Shown here: one piece after another, positions 36,784 to 48,935 of the stretch
Layout of the letters: the number at the start of each line of letters is the position of its first letter
Numbering within the stretch: the stretch's first letter is position 1
Assembly: GCF_010093595.1 (NCBI RefSeq)
Contig: NW_022985457.1
Span: 358,844 to 422,843 of the forward strand
Direction of reading: 5' to 3'
Origin: Mytilinidion resinicola
Lineage: Eukaryota > Ascomycota > Dothideomycetes > Mytilinidiales > Mytilinidiaceae
DNA: 64,000 bases
Translations under genes and position numbers: made by a program
Notes under the pieces: generated by a model
Database searches by the model: none
Told to the model about the DNA's origin: nothing
Seen by the model: only the letters and a program-made list of their open reading frames with translations

Positions 36784-38082
36784 ATGGCGCGCCGTTCCAA
36801 GTACCGACCTCGAAAGAATAATGTCTACCAAGACTCACCACTCCTTGATCTCCCAGGAGAAACCCGAATGCTCATATACGAAGCTGCGCTCGTGCGTGCG
36901 GATCCAATTGACTTGTTCCCCCGCAAATACATCGAAAAACCAGAAGACAACCCAGGCCTTGCCAAAAGGAAAGCCAAAGCGGTTGATGAAGCTCCCCCAC
37001 TCAGTACATACAACCGTGACAATCATGAACCCAAATTCCGAGACCAAAAAGATCTTCAGTATGTTCGCAAAGAAATGGCCACTGGACTCATGGCCACCTG
37101 CAAGCAAATCCAGTGGGAAGCTGGCCATCTCTTCTGGACTCAGAACACATTCCGCTTTTCGAGCGACATGGAATGGAACGGTTGCCGGCGCTTCTTTACC
37201 GCCATCGGACCTCGAGCGCTATCATTGATCCGAAAATTAGAGGTGTTCCTGCCGCTAGAAGGCTCACGCGGTCTTCAGGCCACCGAGGAGTTCGAGTTTG
37301 AGGACATAGAACGAGCCAAGAACCATCCCAAGATGCACATGGGGAAAGCGCCCAAGGACAACAGGTCTTGGTATGTAGACATGACTACGACGAACGTTGA
37401 ACATGTTTGTCAATTGCTGGACGAGTGGAAGATGTCGCTGGAGCTGCGCCTCATTTTACCCAGTGGATTCAGGTTGCTTCTCGAGGACGATGAGGACTTT
37501 CTATATATCCCGAAAAGCCTGAAGATTGGACCGCGATTCTCGGGAATGACACTCGTAGTCGAGGCCGGCGCGTTCTTGGACGGAGAGAAGCTCCCGAAGA
37601 GGCTTGCCGAAGAGTACGAGATGAACATTGTTTGTTTGCCCGGGAGCTCCTGGAAATATAGCACAAATGCAACCGATGCCGAGTCAATAGTCCTGGAAAC
37701 AAAGCGCTGGACCAACCCGCGCCCCGACTTGGACTATCTCTCCGGTATAGAACTACTTTTGAAGGAGGAAGAGGATGTTTCCGTAGCTGGTCTAGGCGGA
37801 CGGGCAACGAAAACCCCGGGGAAGCTTAACACGTCGCGAGTACTAAAACAATTCGGTGGTTGTCGATTCGTGCGTCGGACTGGATTGGATTGCCATAATT
37901 GCGGCGCGACGCTGGTCGTTACTGGTAAATCTGGTCCGGCATCACGCGGGGTCTGTAACCGTTGTGGGCTCAATACATATTTCGAGGAAAGGGATGTCAT
38001 TGAGGTGAAAAAAGTGGCGAGGGCGCATCAGCAGGGCTTTACTAGCGACAATGCTCTCTACTCCCACTGGCGAGCGAGTTGA
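36784..38082 (+). CDS. 2EXR-like protein with C-terminal GATA-like zinc finger
   Basis: Single exon, 432 aa, start MARRSKYRPRKN. The N-terminal half resembles fungal 2EXR/F-box-like proteins: LLDLPGETRMLIYEAAL near residue 22, then GLMATCKQIQWEAGHLFWTQNTFRF (about 101-125), the 'returns to ancestor' block typical of these families. The C-terminal part contains C-x2-C-x17-C-x2-C (C370, C373, C391, C394) ending CNRCGLNTYF, the spacing and CNxCGL core of type IVa GATA fingers. The usual TPLWRR strand is replaced by a TLVVTGKSGP-like sequence, so classical GATA DNA binding is uncertain. The protein is likely nuclear or chromatin-associated, or uses the finger as a protein-interaction module. It is related in style, not closely, to the 5-12 kb family. 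Confidence 0.7.
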   Translation: MARRSKYRPRKNNVYQDSPLLDLPGETRMLIYEAALVRADPIDLFPRKYIEKPEDNPGLAKRKAKAVDEAPPLSTYNRDNHEPKFRDQKDLQYVRKEMATGLMATCKQIQWEAGHLFWTQNTFRFSSDMEWNGCRRFFTAIGPRALSLIRKLEVFLPLEGSRGLQATEEFEFEDIERAKNHPKMHMGKAPKDNRSWYVDMTTTNVEHVCQLLDEWKMSLELRLILPSGFRLLLEDDEDFLYIPKSLKIGPRFSGMTLVVEAGAFLDGEKLPKRLAEEYEMNIVCLPGSSWKYSTNATDAESIVLETKRWTNPRPDLDYLSGIELLLKEEEDVSVAGLGGRATKTPGKLNTSRVLKQFGGCRFVRRTGLDCHNCGATLVVTGKSGPASRGVCNRCGLNTYFEERDVIEVKKVARAHQQGFTSDNALYSHWRAS

Positions 38083-38680
38083 GGGTTTCAGCGTTGAAAC
38101 TATGACTAAGAAAGGGCTAGATAACTACATATATATCTTATTAATTAGAGAAGCGACATTTCGTTCCGTTTACGCGCATGATTATTGATACGTACACTCA
38201 AATAAAAGTAATAATACAAATCCAGGAGGAAAAACCGAGAGTAGAACGTCGAGCCGAAATAATTTTGATCCGCCATACGCCAAATAAACGCCAAATGAAT
38301 CCAGACAAGAAAGTCGCCACGACGAGAGCCCATACGTGCCGCTAATATGATAAAAACTAGAAACGTAGTCATTCAAGAGCCTAAAAGCTGAAATCGCTGA
38401 GTGGAGAGGATAGAGTAAGTATGTACATACGTATCTGACATTTGGAGCTAACCGCAAGAACATTAGGGAAAGGGTAGAAATCAACATTACTCAGGTAGTC
38501 TCATCTTCATCGTTATTTCTATCACGAAGAGATCTCTGTATAGTCAACTGGCTCCTCGTGGTCTCCATGATACATTTGCTCATGAGTTTTGGCTATCTTT
38601 TCGTCAGTGTCTTGTTCGAGAATACAGAAAGTGAGGACCGCTTTGACTTACCAAGAAAGAATTTCATCCAGACTACTGGC
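38083..38680. other. convergent 3' region, nothing recognised
   Basis: Tail-to-tail space between the 2EXR/GATA-like gene and the serine hydrolase gene. Contains AT-rich sequence and no gene. Confidence 0.5.
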
Positions 38681-40397
38681 TTAAAGGGAGCTATGACCTT
38701 CCTTCCAGAACCGGGTTGGTAGTGATGGCTGCTCCCACTGCCACTCAAGTGAATCGATTTCGCCGCTGTCATTTCGTTTGAAATCAAGAATCCCAACCAT
38801 GTAGTAGTCCCAGTCCAGCCAACCACCTTTCAACCACTCATCCCGCGCTGTTGGCATGTAGGAATATTTGTCGACGTTGTAGTATTGCAAAGGCACGCAG
38901 ATGTCTTCGCGGCCGTTGAAGACCAGCTCCAATATACTCGTATCTTCGTTCTGTCGGACTGTCAAGGTTATGCCAAGCCCCCTGTAGTCTCCTGTGAAGT
39001 CCACGTGCGGCTTCTCCGGGGTTGAAGTATCTCGATGTTCGTGCCATTTTTTCATTATTGTATCCTCGAATTCTTTGCCGCGTTTCGCGACCTCGCGTTC
39101 TACTAAAGGCAGCAGACTTATACGCGGCTGAAGGTCGAAGAGTTCCTGAATAAGAATCTGTGTTGCAAAATCGCTGGCATCACCGACGTTCAGTCCATTG
39201 CTGAGTGCAATTACAGCGCTGCGGCTCTCCGGAAAGGTGTGAACAGAGACAGACACGCCGGCACCCAATCCCGTGTGCTTGATGTCTAATCTTTTGGGTG
39301 AGTCGACTCCGAGAATATACTCAAACAAATCTGGTTCTTGGTCGAAGGGGGTATTATAGGAGCCCCATGAGACCTGGCAAGATGGCATTACTGCACGAAA
39401 CCATCCTAAACAATATTCGGATTGATTTTGGAACCTATCATTATGCGGCCGAGTCCAGTGACCCCATCTTATCGTTTGCATCTTTTTCAAAGGATTTTTT
39501 CCGATGGCAGAGAGAATTCCAAAATGCTCATCTTTCTTCTCAGTGTCTTCCGCGCCCATTATCGCCGCACACCACAGTAGCAAGTCGTTTACAGAGCTTC
39601 GTTTGCCAAATGCTGCAAGCACTGGAGTGTTCTTTTCGGAAGTCCACTCGTGCGACAGTCTCGTCCAAGAACCGTCATCCAATTGAGCATATGGGAAAGC
39701 CACGTTATCGTCATTCTTGAAACCTTCCTCGGTCACGATAGTTCGGTTCAATTTCAAAGGATCCAATAGCTCCTTTTGAATGAACTCGGCATATGGCATA
39801 CCGGATATTCTCTCAACCGCAAGAGCAACAACACCGTATCCCACGTTGCTATATTCCCAGGTTTGCTCATAGTATTGGATCTTGCCATTACCCGTGGGGC
39901 TCTCATTGACGAGTTCCATGAAATATTCTGGCTGAAGTATGACAGACCCATTGGGCCCTAGCATCGAAACCACTGGGTTCGAAAGGCCGCCTGAATGTCG
40001 CAGGATCTGAGTAAAGGTTGCATGCTTCCCTATACGTTTGTCGCCCCTGGGGTCGAAGTTCGGAACATGGAGCCGGACTGGGTCCGCCCACTTCATCTTG
40101 CCAGCATCAACAAGAATACCAACCGCGGCTACCAAGAAATGTTTAGACACTGATGCGAGCATGTACAGACTGTTTTCATCGGCACTGAGCTGGTTTTCGA
40201 TGTCGCGGTATCCAAAGCTTTTCGTGTAGATCTTTTCTCCTTCATGTAATACGCCAACCGATATTGACGGGACTTTACACAATTCTAGCACCTTTTCAAT
40301 GGACGCTTCTGTTGATCTCAGGCGATCAAGCACACTTTGCTGTTTCCTGTCAGCCGCGTTTTAGAACACCGGGGAGTTTTCTCACTTGAGCTGGCAT
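38681..40397 (-). CDS. serine beta-lactamase-like hydrolase (beta-lactamase/transpeptidase family)
   Basis: Exon 1 is only 12 nt (40397-40386, MPAQ), followed by a 46-bp phase-0 intron (40340-40385) and exon 2 (40339-38681), giving 556 aa. The fold is that of class C beta-lactamases, esterases and LACTB-type proteins. Visible are the SxxK motif ASVSKHF (about S67/K70), with catalytic Ser and Lys, and the Tyr motif EYSNVGYG (about Y167/N169). HTGLGAGVSV (about residue 350) may stand in for the third, KTG-type motif. Fungal members hydrolyse esters, lactones or polyketide-derived substrates, and some act in statin-type transacylation. No signal peptide is seen, so it is probably intracellular. 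Without the tiny first exon the long frame would have to start at GTG. The last 20 residues could be altered by a further small intron, which I do not see support for. Confidence 0.88.
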
Positions 40398-42547
40398 GGT
40401 GAACACATAGATTTTCATGAACAGATATGCCTTCGTCCTTAGATTGACGAATGAAGTCCTCAAGGACTGTTTACCGAAGCCCAGCTTCGTGGCCGTGGTA
40501 CAAGGCGGTTACTGCAATGCGGTATAGGTTGTTGTGGTGTTGAATATCGGCACCAATCAGAGAAGAATAATGCTCGTTGCACAGGCACTCGTGTGATGAG
40601 GGACAGTCTGAAGGATTCGTCGCAAGTTTGACACGTACTATGAAACGTGTCGTTTGGAAGTGCACGGTCCTCGAATCGGGGATATAAGTAAGACAAGATT
40701 GTCGGTGAGAGGTGTAATGCATGTATTACGCGCGTTCATGTTTCAATGTGGATGTCCTGAACGCTTTGAAAATACAGGACATATATCAAGCACCAGGTAT
40801 CATGATGAGCCCACAGAATGTGACGTCTTTCGCTGGTTTACTCCAAGTCCTGTGTGGAGGTAGTACAGAGCTGCCCGTGATTTCGATTTGGCGTGTTTTG
40901 TGGCAAGTCTAGTTGCTGTGCCGAGCTGCAGGGACCCGGTAATCTTAATCGCGGCATTTCAGCATAGAAGCGGCGCTGACATTATCGGAGGCTGGTATCT
41001 AAGATACTGGGAAAACGGGCCGCGGGGGACACAAGTACGGTTATCCGCTTGTATGATGCGCAATCTTGTTGTAAACAGAGCACGCTCGGATGCGTGACCT
41101 GGTCCAGAAACTCGGAGCAGTGTCGTCTCGTAATCGGTTTGATGAAACAGCTCAAGGAAGGTCGAGGAATGATGAGTTTGAGGAAACCAACCCCACGGAA
41201 TTCCCTAGGATATGCGACTTCATAGAAGATAAGACGCCATTTATAAGTATACTCCAATGATCAGGGGCTCCCACGCAGCTAACCAGTATAGAGTCGGTCT
41301 CGGGAGTGTACAGTCACAAACGATATCCCACATCCCCACGCGGTATTTGCCTTTAGGGTCGGTCCGACGCGTGGAGAGTAATCGCGATCATCCGGGTCTG
41401 ACATTTTTGTCAGCCGCAGGCTATTTGCCTTCTTTACGGCCCTTGGGCCCAGGCTTTAAGCCAAACACAAACCGCTTGTTTTCCTGGAGATCCAGACCGT
41501 GTCGGCCCAACGTGAGCCCAAAGGAACTCCAGTCGTAACTGCTGGTGGGTGGCAAATGATCATGAATATGCACTACAATGTCTATTGGTCAGTTGATGAG
41601 GGGTCGGCAGGGCTGAGGATGATGTGCGTCCCGAATGACCTGCTTTTCCTAAGCCCGATAACATTCAAGCAGCTGTTATTGGCTGCCTCCCGTCCGAGGC
41701 CTTCAGATGCTGTGTAGCAAAGGAAGTCGCCCCAAATCGCCTTCCACCGCCCAAGGATAGCGTCGACTCACCACCTACGTGTGCAGTTATCACCGGCCAT
41801 CTCTTAAGCCTCATGCTGAAGCGCACTTAAAGGTGCATCATTCTCAGGGCGCACTCACCGGCTTCAGTCTCTCCGAGGCTTCCAAAAGCATACCCAACCT
41901 TCTGGTAGCCACTCGTACACCACCATCATGACGACGTTATCGGAGCATCTTCACAACCACAATGCCTCGCCTTCAGAGTGTACCAACGAACCGGTCAATA
42001 ATTCTGGTCATGAGGACAGCACGACCGGTGGAGGAGGGTCATCAGGAGGAGGAGGTGGTGGCGGCCAGGGCACTGGAACGAGCCCTCCGGATGAAAAGTG
42101 ATGAGAACGATTTGGAGGCGGGAGTGCCAGCTTAAATCGCTGCCTTCTAAGACGATGTGGGTACGAAAATCCTTGTTGGTCTCTAAGCTGACTTGCCAGT
42201 GTCTTCGACGTGTAAATGGACGACGAAGCGCATGCATTGGCGTTGGGATTGCGAGGCATTCTTTGGGTATCGGTCGTTTTGTGTAAGCCTGCGACTGGGA
42301 TTCGATTCGGGGCCAGAGGCCCTGTCTGGAGGACATGATATGCACGACTTAGAAACAGACACATAGTTGCCGGCAATGCTGTGAGGGCGCCTTGAAGATG
42401 CCTTAGGGCTTTACGATTCTAGCTTTTTCCAAAGCTCATATGGCTTGTCATATAGTATCGCGAACACTGTTTTGATAGCGTATTCTGTGCGAGACAGTGA
42501 ATCTTAACACATTCCGCTTTGTGAAACTTCCTGATGTGAATTGTGTA
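40398..42547. other. divergent intergenic region, nothing firm
   Basis: Contains the promoters of the serine hydrolase and of the first NB-ARC gene. An 83-codon minus-strand frame (40471-40722) starts with ATG and has four Cys residues, but no domain or splice partner was found. Apart from the Gly-rich small frame listed separately, nothing is supported. Confidence 0.45.
41928..42101 (+). CDS. possible small Gly-rich peptide (57 aa)
   Basis: An ATG frame beginning MTTLSEHLHNHNASPSE, with a central run of Gly (GGGGSSGGGGGGG) and a short acidic end. A pyrimidine-rich leader precedes it. No family recognised and no signal peptide. Its shortness and low-complexity core mean chance cannot be excluded. 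Confidence 0.25.
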   Translation: MTTLSEHLHNHNASPSECTNEPVNNSGHEDSTTGGGGSSGGGGGGGQGTGTSPPDEK

Positions 42548-45500
42548 ATGAAAATGGATCCACTTGAGAGAATCTGGAAAGAGGCTCTACAACGCTACGA
42601 GGACACGTTGCCACCCAAGAGAATCAAGAAAATGCTACTCACCCCAGACCTGGAATCCCTATTGGAGAGAACGAAGTTATTACAGTCTCGGTACTCTGGC
42701 CGTCCTATCATTCGGGCATTGGAACGAGCACAACCTTTCCTGAATACCATCCAATCCTTTTCTGAAGTCGTCAAAGTGTTCCTTCAGTCAGATCCAGGGA
42801 TCTTCGCTTTGGTTTGGGGGTCAATCTGGTTTGTTTTGGAGGTGAGTCCCTGTTGTGGTCAGAAATTAGGTAGCGGTCCTGCAATGTACTTTCATTTTAG
42901 CTTTTGAGCTAGTCGAACTGTCTCCACTTCCTTGCCTCCATTTGGTCACCCCTCTTTCCGAGGCTCCCATCTCCTCTCCGGTGAAAAAGAGGCCTTTGGA
43001 CTCTGAAGCTTACTATCGAAGCTCTCTGCACGACATGCCCGTATGCTTAGTAGAATCGTCGATGCTTTCGAGTCTTTTGCACGAGCCTTACCGCGTTTCC
43101 ACGACTACAATCAACTTATCGAACCAGCCGGAGCCAGAGCAGCTTCATTGAGAAATGCTCTGGTGGAATATTACGCCGAGGTAATTGGGATTTGTCAAGA
43201 TGCAGTTAGTTTCTGTTCACACCGGTCCTTGAGTGAGTTACATGCCACCCCTCTTTGTGCGGCATTGACTAATTTCAAGGTAACTTGTTCATCAAACGCT
43301 TCGATTCATCATACGAGGAGAACACTCGGAGGCGAGTGGAACAGCTGAAGATTTCCACAATTTGGGTTGACCAAGAAGCGAGCGTAATCAGTAGTCAATT
43401 GATCCGCCAAGAACTACTACGTGGATTTCAGGACCTGAGGCTCGATCTTCGACAGCAGCCGAAGATGCACATTCTTCAACACCCGTTCCACAACCTACCT
43501 TACACCAGAAATCTCCATTTCCATGCTCGTCAGGTCGAACTGAGTAGACTAGAGAAAGACTTACAACCGGGAGTTTTGCCAGGAAAGCTCCTCGTGGTTG
43601 GCCTCCACGGCACTGGTGGCGTTGGTAAAACGGAAATTGCCCTAGAATACGCCTATCGCTACCAGAAGTACTATGATGCTGTCTTATGGGTGACTGCAGA
43701 AACTTCCGTGAAGCTATCGGGCTCGTTTTCATCTCTTTCCGGTCAGCTTGGAATAGTTGACCAGAGTGTGCAAAGCTCTCATCAGCGTTGTGAAGAGCTG
43801 AAGAGATGGCTAGGCGCGACCAGCCAACGAAGTACGCCTGCCCTCATAACCATGTAAGGTGGAGCTAACTATCACGGGAAGGTAGCCGCCCATGCAGGTG
43901 GCTCATCATTTACGACAATGTGGAGACCTCAACATCCCTCCAACCTTTCTGGCCTACCGGATCTCACGGAGCGGTCATTCTTACATCGCGAAACCCAGCC
44001 GTTTCCCGTCACCTCGGAGGCCCGACCGCAGCGATTGAAGTTCTGCCCTTCTCTGCCTCAGAGGGGCAAAAATTCCTTCTACGACTTGGAACTGACAGAG
44101 AGAATGCTGCATCCCAAGAGGAGCGGACTGCCGCTGAAGCTATCGCTGACGCGGTAGGAAACCTTCCCCTCGCCGTGTTCTTGACTGGAAGCTACATCTA
44201 CTCTGCTGGACTAAGCTTGACTCAATTTCTAACAGCTCAACCTCATTTTGAAAGAACATTTCTCTTCGACGACCAAGTTTACTCTCAATATGTTGGAAAC
44301 TACGAACAATCTCTGGACAAGACTTGGAGCCTGGCTAATTTCACGGCGAATGGGAACCCAGGCTTTGTCGAAAAGGCCCAACTTCTCATAGATATGGTCG
44401 CGTTCTTGGATCCAGATGGCATTCCACTGTCCCTTTTCATGCCCAAAGATCGCCAGACAATGTCAGTAATTCTCACATAACCTGTGCCCCAATAATTTCC
44501 TTGCAAAGTTGTGGAATGTTTCAATTGGCGCCAGCTCTAGATCTCAGGACTACGTTGGTGTGGCTAAACATAACATAGGCTTTGCGAAGGTCCGGACCTA
44601 CTCGAGGAAATGTCCGGTGTTGAAAGGTATCTCGACTTCCTGTTCACAGACATTTCCCGGTGAGCATTGAACCCTCTCTAAGCGGTCTATTCCTAGGTAC
44701 TCATGAGTAATAGACTTGATCAAGCAATATCCGCCTTGATGGGACGATCGCTAGTCACACGAAAGCAAGGAGCCGATTGTATCAGCTGCCACCGCCTTGT
44801 TCAGAGTGCCGTTCTGTTCTATATGCCGCGAGACCAAAGGGTGGTGGCTTTCAACAAACTTCAGTTCTATCTGAATGGCGCCTTTCCACAACAAGGAGAC
44901 GGTGAGCCTCTGCATTCCCAGTGGAAGAGATGCGAGGAGTTTTCCAGTCATGTACTGGCGCTACTGGATACATACAAGTGGGTGAAGGATGATGTCCAGT
45001 CCCCAATATTGCTCTGCGAGATTACGTCACGTTGCGCTTGGTAGGCATATTTGCTCCTCTTCAGTATCGTGGCGCGAAATGATGAATGATCCTAGGTTCT
45101 ACTTCGAGCGGGGCGACATGTCCATCGCACACAAATTGGCATCCGACGCTATTCTGATCTGCGAGAAGGCTTTGCTCCTGAGCAATCATCCAGGATACAG
45201 TGAGTGGTATGTTAAAGACCAGCTGGGCCATCTGTATAACGTTCGGGCTTCGGTAGCCTACGAAACCGGCAAAACGGGTGACGCTTTGAACCTACACTCC
45301 AAGATCAAGTCTATGCGATTGGCCAATATGCGGGAAGGCAACCTAGATGATAAGTGGCTTGCGGCAGCCGACGGAAATCTCGCGGTCTCGCTGATGGCCG
45401 AAGGGAAACCAGAGATAGCTCTGCCACTTGTCCTCAGTCTACTCGAAAGACCGGACATGGGCCCAAACGAAGATGTGTACTTGAACAACGCATGCGTATG

Positions 45501-46132
45501 CCATATGCTCTTGGGGGACTATGTCAACGCACTAAAGTATGGTTCGAAGGCGATGGCTGCCGTTCGGAGGTTGCGAGGTGAAGAGAGCGCCCAAATGGCT
45601 ATGTAGGTTTTCCGTAGGCAAATGCGGGCTTGCTAACACGTTGCAACAGATACCTATTCTATGCTGGCAACATTTACCAAAAGCAAGGTCGAGTCGGCGA
45701 AGCTTTCGATGCTTTGTCAAAGTGTCTTCGCCTTCGACGAACTTTGATGCCCACGCATAGCTATACTGGGCTGACATTGCATAAAATTGGGACTATTGTA
45801 CAAGAGCGAGGAGACGTTGCTTTGTCTATGTAAGACGTTTCCACAGCTTCAATCATTAAATACATCTAGTCACATTGTGCTGATAAAGTTCCAGTGACTA
45901 CTTCAAAGAGGCCCTCCAAATACTTGAGACATGCGAGAACCAGACTGGAGCTGCTTGTCGATCTGCATTTGCTATATCAAAAGCTTATGGACTACTGCTC
46001 GACGACGAAAATGCCCTCCAATTTGAGAAGGTGGGCAACGCTCTGAAACCCGCCCTCAATGATGAACGTACCGCATTCATAGGAACTAGCCCAGAAGAAT
46101 ACGACCCGTTCGTTGGGTTCTCGCATCGATAA
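42548..46132 (+). CDS. NB-ARC/TPR STAND protein (fungal NLR-like) 1
   Basis: Nine exons (42548-42841, 43022-43232, 43280-43853, 43898-44461, 44579-44659, 44708-45040, 45096-45602, 45650-45829, 45895-46132) give 993 aa with every phase consistent. The N-terminal helical domain (about 20-190) resembles the fungal STAND N-terminal domain often listed as DUF7708: LVWGSIWFVLE, LPRF, LVEYYAEVI. A NACHT/NB-ARC module follows, with P-loop GTGGVGKTE (about 279-287), MWLIIYDNVE (Walker B-like, restored by splicing), AVILTSRNP and a GNLPLAVFLTG (GxP) motif. The C-terminal third is TPR-like helical repeats, diverged from each other at DNA level. Such proteins act as switch-like sensors in non-self recognition or programmed cell death in fungi; the ligand is unknown. 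The start could be this Met or the one two codons later. Confidence 0.88.
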
Positions 46133-46869
46133 GCATATGAGAAAGGTTCTAATTTTGGGTGGGCCGTAATGAGCTTTAGGGTTTCATTTTAGGGTGTTCT
46201 TGCGATTCGTAGTCAAAACGTGAATGAACGTAATACAAAGCTTGCCTAGCCAGCAGGCCAATTGAAGTTATGGGTTTCTTAGTTTGTTCCAGTGTGAAGA
46301 AGCAGTTCGTGTATCGCGGGACAGAGTCCTGTTTGTTCTTAGTGACGCATCACGTGAGGGGTGAATATGTTTTCGTGGAGCTGCTCACCAACAGAAATGT
46401 CTTGGCGAGTTCGTTACATGACTACAGTGGTGAATGAGTGAATTGTGATGGTGGTGAATATACATAGTGCAGGAGAGGGTTAATGTTGTGGAGCGGCACC
46501 ACTGTTGATATTGATACAAAGGTAGGAAAGGAAGGCGCGACATGGTTGCTGGGGAGCGGGAGCTGACAAAGACTAGCGCGACTGCAGCGAGCATTCGTCC
46601 CATATCCAGTGCCGCATCCACAACAATCACAAACCACTCGTGCACCCAGTTCCGTGCCCTGCTCTGCTCCCATCTTCCTTCCACTCGCTCAATTGTCTGC
46701 TGGGAGCGCCTCTACACTGCCCTTCACCGTCCTCTGCCCGCCATGGCCACCGCGTAACGCTGCCGCCGCCTCGACGTGAGCAAGTCGCGTGTTGGAAGCT
46801 CGACCTGCCCCTCCCTCTTCTGACCACCCACCAACACCAGGCTCACGCTGTTGTCAGCTATCCTTACGG
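46133..46869. other. intergenic, nothing recognised
   Basis: Separates the NLR gene and DBF4 on the same strand. Frames here are short. The region probably holds the DBF4 promoter and leader. Confidence 0.5.
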
Positions 46870-48935
46870 ATGGCAGCAGTGTCTATTCCTCCCTCGCCCC
46901 AGGTCATTTCCACCATGACGAGTCGCCGCGCCCCGCTGGCAAACATCCCCAATGCCGCCAACTCACCTTTCCGCGCCGTCGCCGCCGCTGCCTCGAAACG
47001 ACAGCGTTCTCACGCGAGCGATCAACGCGAACTAGCTTACGGCCAGCCTCCGCCAACAAAGAAGCTGATTGTCGAGGTCGACGATGCCGAAGCTCGCCGT
47101 CACGGTCTGGGCCGAAGAACTACCCACAATCCCAATGCTTTCCAGAGGAAGCTTGAAGCTGCCCGAGAAGTCAAGGCGCCCTCGAAGTCATCTGAACGAC
47201 CTCAGAAAGTAACCAACGAGAACCTGGAAAGCATTCGACAATGGCAGAAGCACTACAAGCGGATGTTTCCGACCTTTGTCTTCTATTTTGACAGCATTCC
47301 CGATGACCTTCGCAGCAGAGCTTCGAGGCAAGCACATACGCTTGGTGCTGTGGGTTCTATATACACCATGTCGTCTTATATCTTCATGCTATACTGACTT
47401 GTCTTACAGCGTGAAGAAAAATTCTTCTCCAAGGCCGTCACTCACGTCGTGACGACGCGTCCAATACCCCCAGAGAATGACAGCTCTAGCTCCAGTGGAA
47501 TGCAGACATCCTCTTCTAACCATACAGGAAAGGGAGCATCGCGTACTATTGATCCGTCTGTTCTCGATCGTTCGGCCGAGAATCAAGCTCAAACTCTGAA
47601 GGGACGATTCACATTCGAGGCCCCAATGCCTAAGACGAACAATGGCGATATCCTCCACAAGGCGAGAGAGATGGGCATGAAGATCTGGTCGGCAGAAAAA
47701 CTCCAGCGAATGTTGAATACCATGTTCCACACAGACACCGGCGAGCAGGTTCCAGAGCATCCCCGCCGACATGCTATTGCCCAGACCAAGGCAGGAAGAG
47801 ATGTCGATCTCCAGCAACTACTCCAGAACGAAAAGGTCAATGGCCCTGCTGACCGTGACTTGACCGTTGCCACTCAAGAAATGGTTCAAATTCGCGGTTA
47901 CTACATCTACATCCACGACATGGATGAACAAACACGACCTTGCATGGTCAGAGAATACGCAAAACCAGCAACAAAAGAAGAAGGCAAATGGCCACAGTTT
48001 CGCGTTACCGGACCGGGCAAGTGTCCGTTCGTGGAGGATCCAAATCACTCAAAACGTTCTCACGCCCAGGAGAAGCAGTCAGAAGCAAGGACCGAGCGAG
48101 TGTCGATAGCAGTACCCAGGACTCGTGCTGCCGCTGCTATGGAAGCTGCCAAGGATGGGCAGTCTGTCAATATAGGCGAAAGGCGAGTATTGGCACAAAA
48201 CAACAATCTCGCGAGACGACCTACAAGTGCGGCAGGCCAGCCAGGTGGTCTCTTGAACCAATCCAAACCACTCGATCCTCCCGCATTGGTTCCGGCCAAG
48301 CGTGGCAATCCAGACAGCATGCCGCCTATGTTTGGAAGCGCGCAGGCGAGCATTCGGGGCATCCCACGCTTTGCTGGAGGCGAGCCTGTCGCGTCAGGAA
48401 TCCAACCATCGAACGTTACTTCAGCTATTAGATCACAGATGATCTCCTCTACCGCTGCTGCCCCGGGTGCAAGAGCTGGAACCAGCAAAGAGATGCATCA
48501 ACTGAAGAGGAAGGTTCTTGAGAAGAACAACGCACCTTCAGCCTCCAGCATGCCATCCTCTTACATGAATGATGTTCGTGCTGCCATCAACAATGATTGC
48601 GGTCCACCCCCAAGGGCGGCGAAGCGAAAGGCCCAAGACACGCTTACACATATTCACGAAGACATGACAGTTTCTGAAGAAGAGAAGTTGCAACAGAAGG
48701 TTGCTGTTGTCCGTCGTAAGAAGGCAACAGAGAAGGAGCTCAAACCCGGATACTGCGAAAATTGCCGAGAGAAGTTCAACGACTTCGATGAGGTATGTAT
48801 CTCTCAACACGCCATTTCATGAACAACACTAACTCTAACCAGCACATCACCTCGCGCAAACATCGCAAATTCGCAATGACTTTAGAGAACTGGAGAGAAC
48901 TCGACGCTCTTCTCAGTCAGCTTGTTCGTCGATAG
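46870..48935 (+). CDS. DBF4: DBF4-type regulatory subunit of Cdc7 kinase
   Basis: Activates the Cdc7 kinase at replication origins in the nucleus (nimO in Aspergillus). Three exons (46870-47349, 47410-48792, 48843-48935) give 651 aa. An early BRCT-like segment (about 115-180) includes FPTFVFYFDSIP and GAREEKFFSKAVTHVVTTRPIPPE, formed across the first splice. A DBF motif M-like block (ATKEEGKWPQFRVTGPGKCPF) follows in mid-protein. The DBF zinc finger lies at the C-terminus: C609, C612, H622 and H628 (YCENC...HITSRKH), the latter two on the last exon. The frame is open from the ATG at 46870; the Met at 46915 (MTSRRAPLAN) is an alternative start. A D-box or KEN-type degron was not assigned. Confidence 0.93.
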
